Part shown: piece by piece, positions 44,600 to 52,921 of the stretch
Layout: every line of letters starts with the position of its first letter
Position numbering within the stretch: the stretch's first letter is position 1
Assembly (NCBI RefSeq): GCF_003319175.1
Contig: NZ_QOHK01000006.1
Coordinates: forward strand, 219,492 to 283,491
Direction of reading: 5' to 3'
Source: Blastococcus sp. TF02-8
Lineage (GTDB): Bacteria; Actinomycetota; Actinomycetes; Mycobacteriales; Geodermatophilaceae
DNA: 64,000 nucleotides
The notes under the pieces: generated by a model
Databases searched by the model: none
Told to the model about the DNA's origin: nothing
Seen by the model: only the letters and a program-made list of their open reading frames with translations
Position numbers and translations under genes: made by a program

Positions 44600-45148
44600 T
44601 CAGACCGCCCGGCCGAGGCGGGCCAGCGCGCGTGTGGCGCGGTCCGCGCCGGGCGGGACCTCCACCGGGGGCCGGCAGATCCCGTCCATGTACAGGGTGT
44701 CGCCGAAGCTGTCGGCGCCGGCCTCCATCCGGTCGAGCTCCTCGTCGGTCAGCCCGGGGTCGGCGCCGACGGCCCGGGCGACGTCCCAGCGGTGCACCTG
44801 CATGTCCCACACGTAGAACTGCTCGAAGGTCTCGCCGATCGTCGTCGGCCCGAAGAAGCCGTCGAACGCCAGCGCGGGCACCGCGTCGTCGGCGAGCACC
44901 TCGGCGACCCGCCGGGCGTGCGCGCGCCAGGCGGCGGCCGGGTCCCCGGCGACGTCGAGGGCGGGGCCGACGTCCACGCCGTGCCTGCCGAAGAAGTCCC
45001 GCTGGGTGTCGATCAGGTGGCCGACGACGTCGGCCGCGGTCCAGCCCTCGCAGGGCGACGGGCTCGACCAGGCCGCCGAGGGCACGGCGTCCAGGAGCTC
45101 GGTGAGCGGACGGTCGGCGGCGGCGAACTGCATGGCGGTGTCGTTCAT
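44600..45148 (-). CDS. TIGR03086-type DinB-fold metal-binding protein
   Basis: 182-aa protein of the mycothiol-dependent maleylpyruvate isomerase-like (MDMPI N) superfamily. SPSPCEGWTAADVVGHLIDT is the conserved segment containing the first metal His. FYVWDMQVHRWDVARAVG supplies further ligands. Such proteins are abundant in mycothiol-making actinobacteria and few have known reactions. ATG 45148 agrees with its -10; ATG 45157 adds MPR. It is divergent from the AraC gene. Confidence 0.85.
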   Translation of the reverse strand: MNDTAMQFAAADRPLTELLDAVPSAAWSSPSPCEGWTAADVVGHLIDTQRDFFGRHGVDVGPALDVAGDPAAAWRAHARRVAEVLADDAVPALAFDGFFGPTTIGETFEQFYVWDMQVHRWDVARAVGADPGLTDEELDRMEAGADSFGDTLYMDGICRPPVEVPPGADRATRALARLGRAV

Positions 45149-45155
45149 GCGTGGC

Positions 45156-45161
45156 AACCTA
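45156..45161 (-). promoter_or_regulatory. -10 box TAGGTT for the TIGR03086 gene
   Basis: Minus-strand TAGGTT, 7 nt before ATG 45148. It is 12 bp from the opposite-strand -10 of the AraC gene, so the two promoters probably interfere or share control. Confidence 0.5.
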
Positions 45162-45172
45162 GGAACGTGCAG

Positions 45173-45178
45173 CAGGCT
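45173..45178 (+). promoter_or_regulatory. -10 box CAGGCT for the AraC-type gene
   Basis: CAGGCT is 8 nt before ATG 45187 (5 nt before TTG 45184). Confidence 0.45.
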
Positions 45179-45186
45179 GGGTCTTG

Positions 45187-46026
45187 ATGAAACCCGACAG
45201 CGCCGAGGCGATGGACGTCGTCGAGCGGGCCCACCTCAAGGAGCCGGACGACGCCTCGCACGTCATGTACCGGTACGCCGCTCCGGCCGAGCTCGCCGGC
45301 CTCCTGCAGCGCTTCTGGATCCCGGTGTGGTCGGTGCCGCCCGGCCGGGAGGCACCGCAGCGCGTGCTGCAGTACCCGGTGGCCCTGGTCGTCGTGGCGC
45401 AGGACTACGCCCGCTTCCACGGGGTCGTCTCCGGGCTGTCGACGACGACGCTGACCGGGAGCGGCTGGGCGTTCGGCGTCCTGTGCGCGCCGGCGGCCGG
45501 GGCCCTGATCGCGGGCCGGTCGATGAGTGCCTTCACCGACCGGCACGAGGACCTGACCGAGGTCCTGGGCGATCGGGGCGAGCAGCTGACCGCCCGGGTG
45601 CGCGCAGCGATGACGCGCGACCCGCACGCCCCGGAGGCGCACGCCGCGGCGATGGCGGCCTTCGGCGACGCGGTGCGGCGGCACCTGCCGGTCGACGACG
45701 ACGGTCGGCTGATCAACGAGATCGTCGCCTTCGTGGAGGGTGAACGCGAGGTCACGCGGGTGGCCCAGGTCTGCCAGCGGTTCGGTCTCTCCGAACGGGC
45801 GCTGCAGCGGCTGGTCCACCGCCGGGTGGGTCTGACGCCCAAGTGGCTGATCCAGCGGCGGCGGCTGCAGGAGGCCGCCGAGCGGCTGCGCCGCACCTCG
45901 GACGGGCTGGGCGAGGTGGCGGCGGTGCTGGGCTACGCCGACCAGGCGCACTTCACCCGCGACTTCTCGCGGGTCACGGCGATGACGCCAGGGGAGTTCG
46001 CCGCACGTCAGCGGCGGTACACGTAG
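45187..46026 (+). CDS. AraC family transcriptional regulator
   Basis: 279-aa regulator. Residues about 1-150 resemble the DUF6597/AraC-effector domain (MYRYAAPAELAGLLQRFWIP). The C-terminal helix-turn-helix pair has VAQVCQRFGLSERALQRLVHRRVGLTPKWLI and GEVAAVLGYADQAHFTRDF. Divergent from the TIGR03086 gene, its likely target by position. Its last 19 nt overlap the 3' end of the lipase gene on the other strand. Confidence 0.9.
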   Translation: MKPDSAEAMDVVERAHLKEPDDASHVMYRYAAPAELAGLLQRFWIPVWSVPPGREAPQRVLQYPVALVVVAQDYARFHGVVSGLSTTTLTGSGWAFGVLCAPAAGALIAGRSMSAFTDRHEDLTEVLGDRGEQLTARVRAAMTRDPHAPEAHAAAMAAFGDAVRRHLPVDDDGRLINEIVAFVEGEREVTRVAQVCQRFGLSERALQRLVHRRVGLTPKWLIQRRRLQEAAERLRRTSDGLGEVAAVLGYADQAHFTRDFSRVTAMTPGEFAARQRRYT

Positions 46027-47036
46027 GGCTTCAGCGGCGGCTCCGCCGGGACGTCCGGCGCGTTGCCGGCGGGGTTGCCGGCGTAGGCGACCATGGCCGC
46101 GAAGTCGCTCGCCGCCGTCGCCGGGTCGACCCCGGGCTGGAACGGCTGGAGGCAGACCGTCCGGGAGATGCGGGAGAGGTCGGCCGGGCCGTCGTGGTCC
46201 AGCGCGTCGACGACGAGCGCGTAGCCGACGGCGTCGGAGCTGCCGATCGCGAAGTGGTCGGCCACGTGGCCGGGGCAGACCTCCTGCAGGGCGATGTTCG
46301 CGACCGTGCCCGCCCCCGTGCGCAGCGCGGAGCTCGGCGCCGGCCCGGTGTTGGGCGCCACGACCTCGTCGGTGAACGTGTAGGCCACCGTGTAGTCGAT
46401 CCCGGCGAAGGTCTCCGCGCCGCTGTTGAGCGCCCGCAGGAACTGCGACTGCGAGGCCTGCTGGTGGAAGGAGGGGTTGCACGGTCGCCGGCAGGTGACG
46501 TCGGAGACCACCGTGCCGTGGTTGGAGGGGCTCAGGCCGATGACGTCGTCGACCAGGTCGCGGGTGTCGGGCCAGAAGCGCAGCGCCCAGCGCGGCACCA
46601 TCCCGCCCTGGCTGTACCCGACGACGTCGACGTCGCGGTGCGCGGCCCTGCTCATCGTCCGCAGCGCGTGCACGACGTACTCACCGGCGACCTGGATGTC
46701 ACCGGTGGCGTCCAGCGGCAGCGTGACGGTGCACCACCGGCGGCCGTCCCGGTCGAAGGCCCGCAGGTAGTTCCAGCCGAAGTTCACCTCCGGCGTCAGG
46801 GTCGTGCCCGGCACGAGCAGCACCGGGTCGTGCGAGAGCCTGGTCAGCGGGCCGTTGCAGTGCAGCGAGGCCTGCAGGTCCCTCGCCGGCACGGACAGGC
46901 GCGGCCCGCGCTGGTCGACGGGCGCGAACTCACCGGTGTCGGGCCCGCGGGGCGGTGCCGCAGCGGCGGTGCCGACGCCGACGGCGAGCAGGGCCGCGAC
47001 CAGCAGGACGAGCAGACGGAACCGGGTGAGCCGCAC
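46008..47036 (-). CDS. Secreted lipase/esterase (alpha/beta hydrolase)
   Basis: 342-aa exported hydrolase. Signal peptide [20 protein letters not shown] with AAAA cleavage region. [20 protein letters not shown], the nucleophile elbow [15 protein letters not shown] (Ser about residue 144) and GLSPSNHG match the lipase class 2/CalB-like group. Two Cys pairs suggest disulphides. GTG 47036 has GGAGGA close upstream on the minus strand. It converges and overlaps with the AraC gene. Confidence 0.87.
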   Translation of the reverse strand: MRLTRFRLLVLLVAALLAVGVGTAAAAPPRGPDTGEFAPVDQRGPRLSVPARDLQASLHCNGPLTRLSHDPVLLVPGTTLTPEVNFGWNYLRAFDRDGRRWCTVTLPLDATGDIQVAGEYVVHALRTMSRAAHRDVDVVGYSQGGMVPRWALRFWPDTRDLVDDVIGLSPSNHGTVVSDVTCRRPCNPSFHQQASQSQFLRALNSGAETFAGIDYTVAYTFTDEVVAPNTGPAPSSALRTGAGTVANIALQEVCPGHVADHFAIGSSDAVGYALVVDALDHDGPADLSRISRTVCLQPFQPGVDPATAASDFAAMVAYAGNPAGNAPDVPAEPPLKPYVYRR

Positions 47037-47147
47037 GAGGGTCCTCCTCCGGGGCGCGCGCCGTCGCGGCCCCGCCCGGACAACGAGACGGCGGCGGTCT
47101 GGTTGCGGCGCAGCCGGTCCACCTCGGGGCGCCGGGGGAGCGGTCCC

Positions 47148-47153
47148 TAGGCT
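47148..47153 (+). promoter_or_regulatory. -10 box TAGGCT for hisA
   Basis: TAGGCT, 7 nt before GTG 47161; a leaderless start restarts the his genes after the inserted block. Confidence 0.55.
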
Positions 47154-47160
47154 GGACGCC

Positions 47161-47892
47161 GTGCCGAAGCTGCAGCTGCTCCCCGCCGTCGACGTCGCCG
47201 ACGGTCAGGCCGTCCGTCTGGTCCAGGGGGAGGCCGGGAGCGAAACCTCCTACGGCGACCCGTTGGAGGCCGCGATGCAGTGGCAGCGCGACGGCGCCGA
47301 GTGGGTGCACCTGGTCGACCTCGACGCCGCCTTCGGTCGTGGCTCCAACCGCGAGCTGCTCGCCCGGGTCGTCGGCGAGCTGGACGTCGACGTCGAGCTC
47401 TCCGGCGGCATCCGCGACGACGCCTCGCTCGAGGCGGCGCTGGCGACCGGCTGCCGCCGGGTGAACCTCGGCACGGCCGCCCTGGAGTCGCCGGAGTGGT
47501 GCGCCCGGGCCATCGCCGAGCACGGCGACCGGATCGCCGTCGGCCTGGACGTCCGCGGCACCCGGCTGGCCGCCCGCGGCTGGACCAAGGAGGGGGGCGA
47601 GCTGTACGAGACCCTCGCCCGTCTCGACGCCGAGGGATGCGCCCGTTACGTCGTCACCGACATCACCAAGGACGGCACCTTGCGCGGCCCCAACCTGGAG
47701 CTGCTGCGCGAGGTCTGCGCCGCCACCCCGCGCCCGGTCATCGCCTCCGGCGGGGTCAGCTCGCTCGACGACATCCGCGCGCTGGCCGGGCTGACCGCGA
47801 TCGGCGTCGAGGGCTCCATCGTGGGCAAGGCGCTCTACGCCGGGGCCTTCACCCTGCCCGAGGCGCTGAGGGTCACCGAGGAACTGGCGTGA
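47161..47892 (+). CDS. priA: PriA: bifunctional HisA/TrpF isomerase
   Basis: (beta-alpha)8 isomerase, 243 aa. It carries the catalytic Asp in [20 protein letters not shown] and a second in [16 protein letters not shown]. Two phosphate-binding segments ([14 protein letters not shown]) are intact. In Actinobacteria without trpF, this protein (PriA) isomerises both ProFAR and phosphoribosylanthranilate. The ARGWT motif is typical of PriA. No trpF occurs in this window although hisI-trpE-trpC do. The stop overlaps ridA (GTGA). Confidence 0.93.
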   Translation: MPKLQLLPAVDVADGQAVRLVQGEAGSETSYGDPLEAAMQWQRDGAEWVHLVDLDAAFGRGSNRELLARVVGELDVDVELSGGIRDDASLEAALATGCRRVNLGTAALESPEWCARAIAEHGDRIAVGLDVRGTRLAARGWTKEGGELYETLARLDAEGCARYVVTDITKDGTLRGPNLELLREVCAATPRPVIASGGVSSLDDIRALAGLTAIGVEGSIVGKALYAGAFTLPEALRVTEELA

Positions 47893-48281
47893 CCGTCCTC
47901 AACCTGGGCTCGGCCAACCCCTGGGAGCCGGTCGTCGGCTACAGCCGGATCGTCGTCCGCGGCGACACGGCCTGGATCAGCGGGACGACGGCGATGGTCG
48001 ACGGGGTGGTCGCGCACCCCGGCGACGCCGCGGCGCAGACCCGCGAGGTCCTGGCGATGATCGAGCGTTCGCTGGAGCGCGCCGGCTTCTCCCTGCACGA
48101 CGTCGTCCGCACCCGGATGTACGTCACCGACATCGGGCGCTGGGAGGAGGTCGGGCGGGCGCACGGCGAGGTGTTCGGCGACATCCGGCCGGCGTCCACC
48201 ATGGTCGAGGTCTCGGCGCTCATCGACCCCGGGCTGCTCGTGGAGATCGAGGCTGACGCGGTGCGGGACGGCGCGGCGTGA
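47889..48281 (+). CDS. RidA family protein
   Basis: 130-aa member of the YjgF/YER057c/UK114 family, enamine/imine deaminases. [31 protein letters not shown], and [16 protein letters not shown] with LVEIEADAV carry the conserved Arg and Glu. GTG 47889 overlaps the priA stop, and its own stop overlaps hisF. Its place between hisA and hisF suggests it clears reactive intermediates made by PLP enzymes or the pathway. Confidence 0.9.
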   Translation: MTVLNLGSANPWEPVVGYSRIVVRGDTAWISGTTAMVDGVVAHPGDAAAQTREVLAMIERSLERAGFSLHDVVRTRMYVTDIGRWEEVGRAHGEVFGDIRPASTMVEVSALIDPGLLVEIEADAVRDGAA

Positions 48282-49072
48282 GCCTCTCCGTCCGCGTGAT
48301 CCCGTGCCTGGACGTCGACGGCGGGCGCGTGGTCAAGGGCGTGAACTTCGTCGACCTGCGCGACGCCGGTGACCCGGTCGAGATGGCGCGGGTCTACGAC
48401 GCCGAGGGCGCCGACGAGCTCACCTTCCTCGACATCACGGCCAGCTCCGGGGACCGCGAGACGACCTACGACGTCGTCCGCCGCACCGCGGAGAGCGTCT
48501 TCATCCCGCTCACCGTCGGCGGTGGGGTGCGCAGCGTCGAGGACGTCGACCGGCTGCTGCGGGCCGGTGCCGACAAGGTCGCCGTGAACACCGCCGCGGT
48601 CGCCCGTCCGGAGCTGATCAGCGAGATCGCGCACCGGTTCGGCAACCAGGTGCTCGTGCTCTCCCTGGACGCGCGACGCACCCGCGACGGTGCCGTCACC
48701 GATTCCGGCTTCGAGATCACCACCCACGGCGGCCGGCGCGGCACGGGCCGGGACGCCGTCGAGTGGTGCGTGCGGGCCGCGGAGCTGGGGGTGGGGGAGA
48801 TCCTGCTCAACTCGATGGACGCCGACGGCACCCGCGCCGGCTTCGACACCGAGCTGATCCGCCTGGCGCGCCGCGAGGTCGCGGTGCCGCTGATCGCCAG
48901 CGGGGGCGCGGGCGCGGTCGAGCACTTCCCGCCCGCCGTCGAGGCCGGGGCCGACGCCGTGCTCGCGGCGAGCGTCTTCCACTTCGGTCAGCTCCGCGTC
49001 GGCGACGTCAAGGCCGAGCTGGCCCGGGCCGGGGTGCCCGTCCGCAGGGGAGCGGACACCCCGCTGGCCTGA
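48278..49072 (+). CDS. hisF: Imidazole glycerol phosphate synthase, cyclase subunit
   Basis: 264-aa (beta-alpha)8 cyclase. [19 protein letters not shown] contains the first catalytic Asp, [13 protein letters not shown] and [20 protein letters not shown] the phosphate site, and [11 protein letters not shown] the second catalytic Asp. GTG 48278 overlaps the ridA stop. It converges with the next gene with a 3-nt gap. Confidence 0.97.
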   Translation: MSLSVRVIPCLDVDGGRVVKGVNFVDLRDAGDPVEMARVYDAEGADELTFLDITASSGDRETTYDVVRRTAESVFIPLTVGGGVRSVEDVDRLLRAGADKVAVNTAAVARPELISEIAHRFGNQVLVLSLDARRTRDGAVTDSGFEITTHGGRRGTGRDAVEWCVRAAELGVGEILLNSMDADGTRAGFDTELIRLARREVAVPLIASGGAGAVEHFPPAVEAGADAVLAASVFHFGQLRVGDVKAELARAGVPVRRGADTPLA

Positions 49073-49075
49073 CCG

Positions 49076-49693
49076 TCAGCGGGGACCGGGCGCCGGCGGG
49101 CGGGCGTGGAGCCCGACGCCGCCGGCGAGGACGAAGAGGGACAGACCGGACTGCACCCACGTCCACCAGCCCACCGGCGTGTGCCCGGCCAGCACGCAGA
49201 CGACCGTCTCCACCGCCATGAGGACGCCGGCGGTGACGGAGAGCCAGGCGGCGTGCCGGTTCCCCCGCCAGAGCGCCACACCGGCGGCGACGATCGAGAC
49301 GACCGCTGCGATGTCGATCGGTGCCTGCCACAGCGGGTAGGCCATGTCGTCGGCCGGCATCGGCTCGATGACCGGGCAGGTCAGCCACGCGAGCCCGAAC
49401 AGGACGGCCAGGACCTTCTCGGTGACCGTGCCGGTGGGCCGTACCGGCGGCGGGGTCCAGTGCGCCGGTGGCGGCGCCCACTGCTGCGGCTGCTGCCACT
49501 GCGGTGTCGAGCTCCACTGCTGGGGAGGCACCGCCGGGCGGGCGAGCCCCCAGTGCGGTGGCGGAGCGCCCCACTGCTGCGGCGGCTGCTGCCAGGTCGG
49601 CGCGGTCGGCGAGGACGGCGGCGGACCCGGCATCGGCGGCGCGGCCGGAGCCGACTCCTCGGCGAGGACGGGGCCCTGGTCGGCGTCGGACAT
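49076..49693 (-). CDS. Membrane protein with Pro/Gln/Trp-rich cytoplasmic N-terminus
   Basis: 205 aa. Residues about 15-85 are low-complexity (WQQPPQQWGAPPPHWG type repeats). They are followed by four membrane segments (about 93-108, 120-140, 150-168, 176-195). The family is unknown to me; such disordered tails often mediate protein contacts. ATG 49693 lies 6 nt from a minus-strand -10. Confidence 0.8.
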   Translation of the reverse strand: MSDADQGPVLAEESAPAAPPMPGPPPSSPTAPTWQQPPQQWGAPPPHWGLARPAVPPQQWSSTPQWQQPQQWAPPPAHWTPPPVRPTGTVTEKVLAVLFGLAWLTCPVIEPMPADDMAYPLWQAPIDIAAVVSIVAAGVALWRGNRHAAWLSVTAGVLMAVETVVCVLAGHTPVGWWTWVQSGLSLFVLAGGVGLHARPPAPGPR

Positions 49694-49699
49694 GGGCGC

Positions 49700-49705
49700 A
49701 CGCTA
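49700..49705 (-). promoter_or_regulatory. -10 box TAGCGT for the Pro-rich membrane protein
   Basis: Minus-strand TAGCGT, 6 nt before ATG 49693. Confidence 0.5.
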
Positions 49706-49763
49706 GCGCCGCTGCGGCCACGGGACGAGCAGGTTCTGCTGCGCGTCCACCCGGAGGGAGAGG

Positions 49764-50375
49764 TCAGCCGACCTGCACCCGGGCGATGTCGCCGCGGCCG
49801 GAGGCCCAGAGCAGCAGCTCCAGCGGGTCCCCGGTGACCGTCCGCCCGCCGGCGCCCAGGCGCTTCTCGACGGCCGGGAAGTCGGCACGCCGCAGCACCA
49901 CGCCCCGGCGGCCGGCCACCCGGCGCGCCATCACGGTCGCCGCACGCCACAGCTGGTCCCGGTCGGCGGGGGAGAGGTCGCGCGGCTCCCAGCCCGGTCG
50001 GGCACGCCGCACGTCCTCGTGGTGGATGGCGTACTCGGCCACGTTCAACGTGCGCGCCAGGGCCGGCCACGCCATCGGGGCCCAGGAGGGCGGGCCGGAG
50101 CGGACCTGGTCCACCACCTGGTCGTACGGCGTGGAGGTGCGCAGCCGGTCCTCGACCTTGTGCGACCACCAGCCCAGCCGCTCACCGCCCGGGATCATCT
50201 CCAGCCCGTACCCGGGCAGCGCGTCGGGCCGCCGGTCGCGGACGGCGAGGTGGGCCGCGAGGTGCGCCGTGCTCCACCCCTCGCAGCAGGTGGGCGCGTC
50301 GGGGCCCACGTCGTCGAGCAGGTCGGCGAGCGCAGCACGCTCGCGTTCGGGCAGGGACCGCGGAGAGGCGCTCAC
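49764..50375 (-). CDS. TIGR03085 family metal-binding protein
   Basis: 203-aa DinB/MDMPI-like protein. PTCCEGWSTAHLAAHLAVRDRRPDALPG holds the conserved His and the family's RDRRPD box; EYAIHHEDVRRARPGWEPR supplies the other ligands. Second member of this superfamily in the window. It probably acts with mycothiol; reaction unknown. GTG 50375. Confidence 0.88.
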   Translation of the reverse strand: MSASPRSLPERERAALADLLDDVGPDAPTCCEGWSTAHLAAHLAVRDRRPDALPGYGLEMIPGGERLGWWSHKVEDRLRTSTPYDQVVDQVRSGPPSWAPMAWPALARTLNVAEYAIHHEDVRRARPGWEPRDLSPADRDQLWRAATVMARRVAGRRGVVLRRADFPAVEKRLGAGGRTVTGDPLELLLWASGRGDIARVQVG

Positions 50376-50382
50376 CCCGGCG

Positions 50383-50388
50383 AAGCTA
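50383..50388 (-). promoter_or_regulatory. -10 box TAGCTT for the TIGR03085 gene
   Basis: Minus-strand TAGCTT, 7 nt before GTG 50375. Confidence 0.5.
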
Positions 50389-50423
50389 CCGAGGACGGGC
50401 GCGCGGCGACAGCCGGCCGCCCG

Positions 50424-52768
50424 TCACCGCCCAGCCTTGCCCGGGCGCACCGTGTAGGTGTGGCTTCCCGCGGCCACCGGCAGGGTCACCCCGGCACGGT
50501 CGACGGAGGCCGGTACCAGCCGCCCGTCCTGCCGCACCGTGACGCCCTGCGGGAACGCCCCGGCGAGGTGGATCGACCCTGCGCGGTCAGCGGTCGTGAC
50601 GACGGTGAGCTCCCGACGGGTGTCCAGGCGCGCCCGCCCCGCGTCGAGGGAGGCGGTGCCGACGTTGGTCAGCCGCAGGTCCAGCCGGTTCGCCGCCGGG
50701 ATCCGCGGGAAGTCGCCCCACGAGCGGTTGACCTCGGTGTAGGGCAGCGGGGTCGTCCCCGCCGACGACCCCGGCGTGCTGCTGGCGTCACCGAGACCGA
50801 ACCCGTGGCTGAAGGCGTCGACCACGGCCTTGGCCGGCTGCCCCGGCCCCGAGCCCGACCCCGCGGCGGGGTCGGCCGGGGTGACCCGCGAGACCCAGTA
50901 GGCGTGGTCGTGCACCAGCCCGAGCCGCGCGTCGTCGGCGGCCGGCACCCGGGCGAAGGTCACGTGGTGCGGGTTCCGGTCGACCCGTGACTCACCCAGG
51001 AACGCGGTGGCCATCGGGACGTCGTAGCCCAGCAGGGCCAGGGTGAAGTGCTCTGCTGCCGGATACAGCACCCAGCGGTAGCGGTAGCCCAGCTGCTCGA
51101 AGCCGCGGATGCCCTGCTCCGGGGCGCCGAGGTTCTGCGCCCGCGGGCCGGCGACCGGCACCAGCTCGTCGGCCCCGGCCGAGACGTTGAGGTACGGCAG
51201 GTTGCGGGCGTTCTCCAGCCACAGGTTGGACAGCGTCTCGATCCCGCCGGTGGGCGGCGCCGGCGGCACCCAGATGCCGTCGCCGGGGGGCCCGACCGTC
51301 GAGAAGGCGCGGCCGAACAGGTCCGGGTACAGCGTGCCGAGCCGGTAGGTCGCGTAGCCGCCCATCGAGTAGCCGGTGATCGCCGTCCGGTCCGGGTCGA
51401 GGGAGAACCGCCGCGCGACGTCGTTCCACATCTCGAAGACGTCGAACTCGGCCTCGTGCTGGTACCAGCCGTCCGGTCCGCGGGAGAGCGAGGTGGCCAC
51501 GATGTTCCCGCGCGCCTCGCCGATCTGCTGGATGCCCGTCGAGCCGTTGTACTGCCAGTGCTGCTGGCCGAGCGAGTGCAGCGCCAGCGTGAAGCCGGTG
51601 GGGGTGCCCGGCCGGTACCCGCTGGGCACGTAGACGCTGTAGGGCTGCAGCTGGCCGCGGTACTGCGGGAAGTCGGCGTCGAGGTCGCGTCCCTCGCCGA
51701 GGGACGAGCGGCTGGGGAAGATGCGAACCGTCGTTCCGTGCGCGGGCACGGTGGTCCGGTCGCTCCGCGCGGCCAGCGCGGCGAAATCGATGTCCCGGGC
51801 ATACCGGGTGGGCTGGTCGGCGGCGAGCACCGGCGCCTGGGCGGTGTCCGGCGGGGTGTTCTGCGTGGTCACCGGTTCGTCGAAGCGGAAGGCCACGTTG
51901 AAGATGCCGTTCGGTGCGGGGTCGAGCGGACCGGCGCCGCCGGGGCTGTCGACGTCGGCCACGGGCTGGGGCCGCAGCCAGCCTCCCGAGGACCGGTCGT
52001 ACAGGCCGGCGACGAGTGTGGCCCGCCACGTGCCACCGGGGTCGCTCACCCTCCGGGGGACGGTCACGGTCAGCTGGTTGGCCTCCAGGTCCGTGCGGAC
52101 GTCGACCTTCGTGGTGCCGACCACCGCGCCGCGGGCGTCGAAGGCCACGTGCTCGGCCCCGGTGCCCCACACGGTGAGCAGCTGGTCGGTGCCGGGGAAG
52201 GGGGCGCCCGGGTCACGGGGCAGCGTGGCCGTGCCGGTCGCGGCGTTGCGGTCGGTGTCGAAGGCCAGAGCGAGGATCGTGGAGTCCGCCTGCCGCAGCG
52301 TGTTCAGCGTGAACCGGTAGCTGACGCGGTCCCGCTCGGGCGCCACCCGGAACTCGACGAGGTCCGCCGCGTTCCCGGCGTAGCGCGCGGCATCGGTGGG
52401 ATAGGTGATGTCGCCGGTGCGTTCGGACAGCGAGCCCGCGCCCTGCCCGTCGGTGTCGGCCCCGTAGTCGTCGAACAGGTGGTCCTGGTAGAGGTACTCG
52501 CCCCCGACGTAGGCCTCCTGCCCGGAGACGAGCAGGGGCTGGGCGCGGAAGCGGGGATCGCGGTTCTCCAGCTGGGGTGCCGCGGGGGTGGCGCGTACAG
52601 CACGTCGGGACCCGGACGCGCGCCGCTGGGCACCGCCGGCAGCGAGGTCGGCGCGCCATCCGTGCCGGAGGCCGGGCGGCCATCTCCACCCGCTGCCGCG
52701 CTCCCGGGCAGCGCCACGGTCAGGGCGAGGACCGTGGCGCAGCCGACGGCGAAGGACCCTCTGCTCAT
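50424..52768 (-). pseudogene. Secreted alpha/beta hydrolase (esterase), frameshifted in a G5/C5 run
   Basis: ATG 52768 encodes a clear signal peptide (MSRGSFAVGCATVLALTVAL, PGSAAA), then a Pro/Gly-rich stretch ending PGPDVLYAPP. The frame then changes at the C run 52588-52584. The other frame continues APQLENRDPRFRAQPLLVSG and runs about 720 residues to TGA 50424. That part has a beta-rich N-domain and a hydrolase domain with nucleophile elbow TGYSMGGYATYRLG and AAEHFTLALLGYD. Adding one C to the run would restore a protein of about 780 aa. Real mutation, phase-variable tract or sequencing error cannot be told apart here. Confidence 0.75.
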
Positions 52769-52921
52769 GCCACCCCAACGAGCCGGACCCGGCCAGGTTG
52801 CGACGTGGGTCACACATCGCCTGGGCGGGCGGGAAGGATGGCGACGCCCGGGCTGTTGGTCGCGGTTAGCACGCCTAAGGAACCTGGCATGCTGGTCGCA
52901 CCACCGAGCCCGAGGAGTCCC

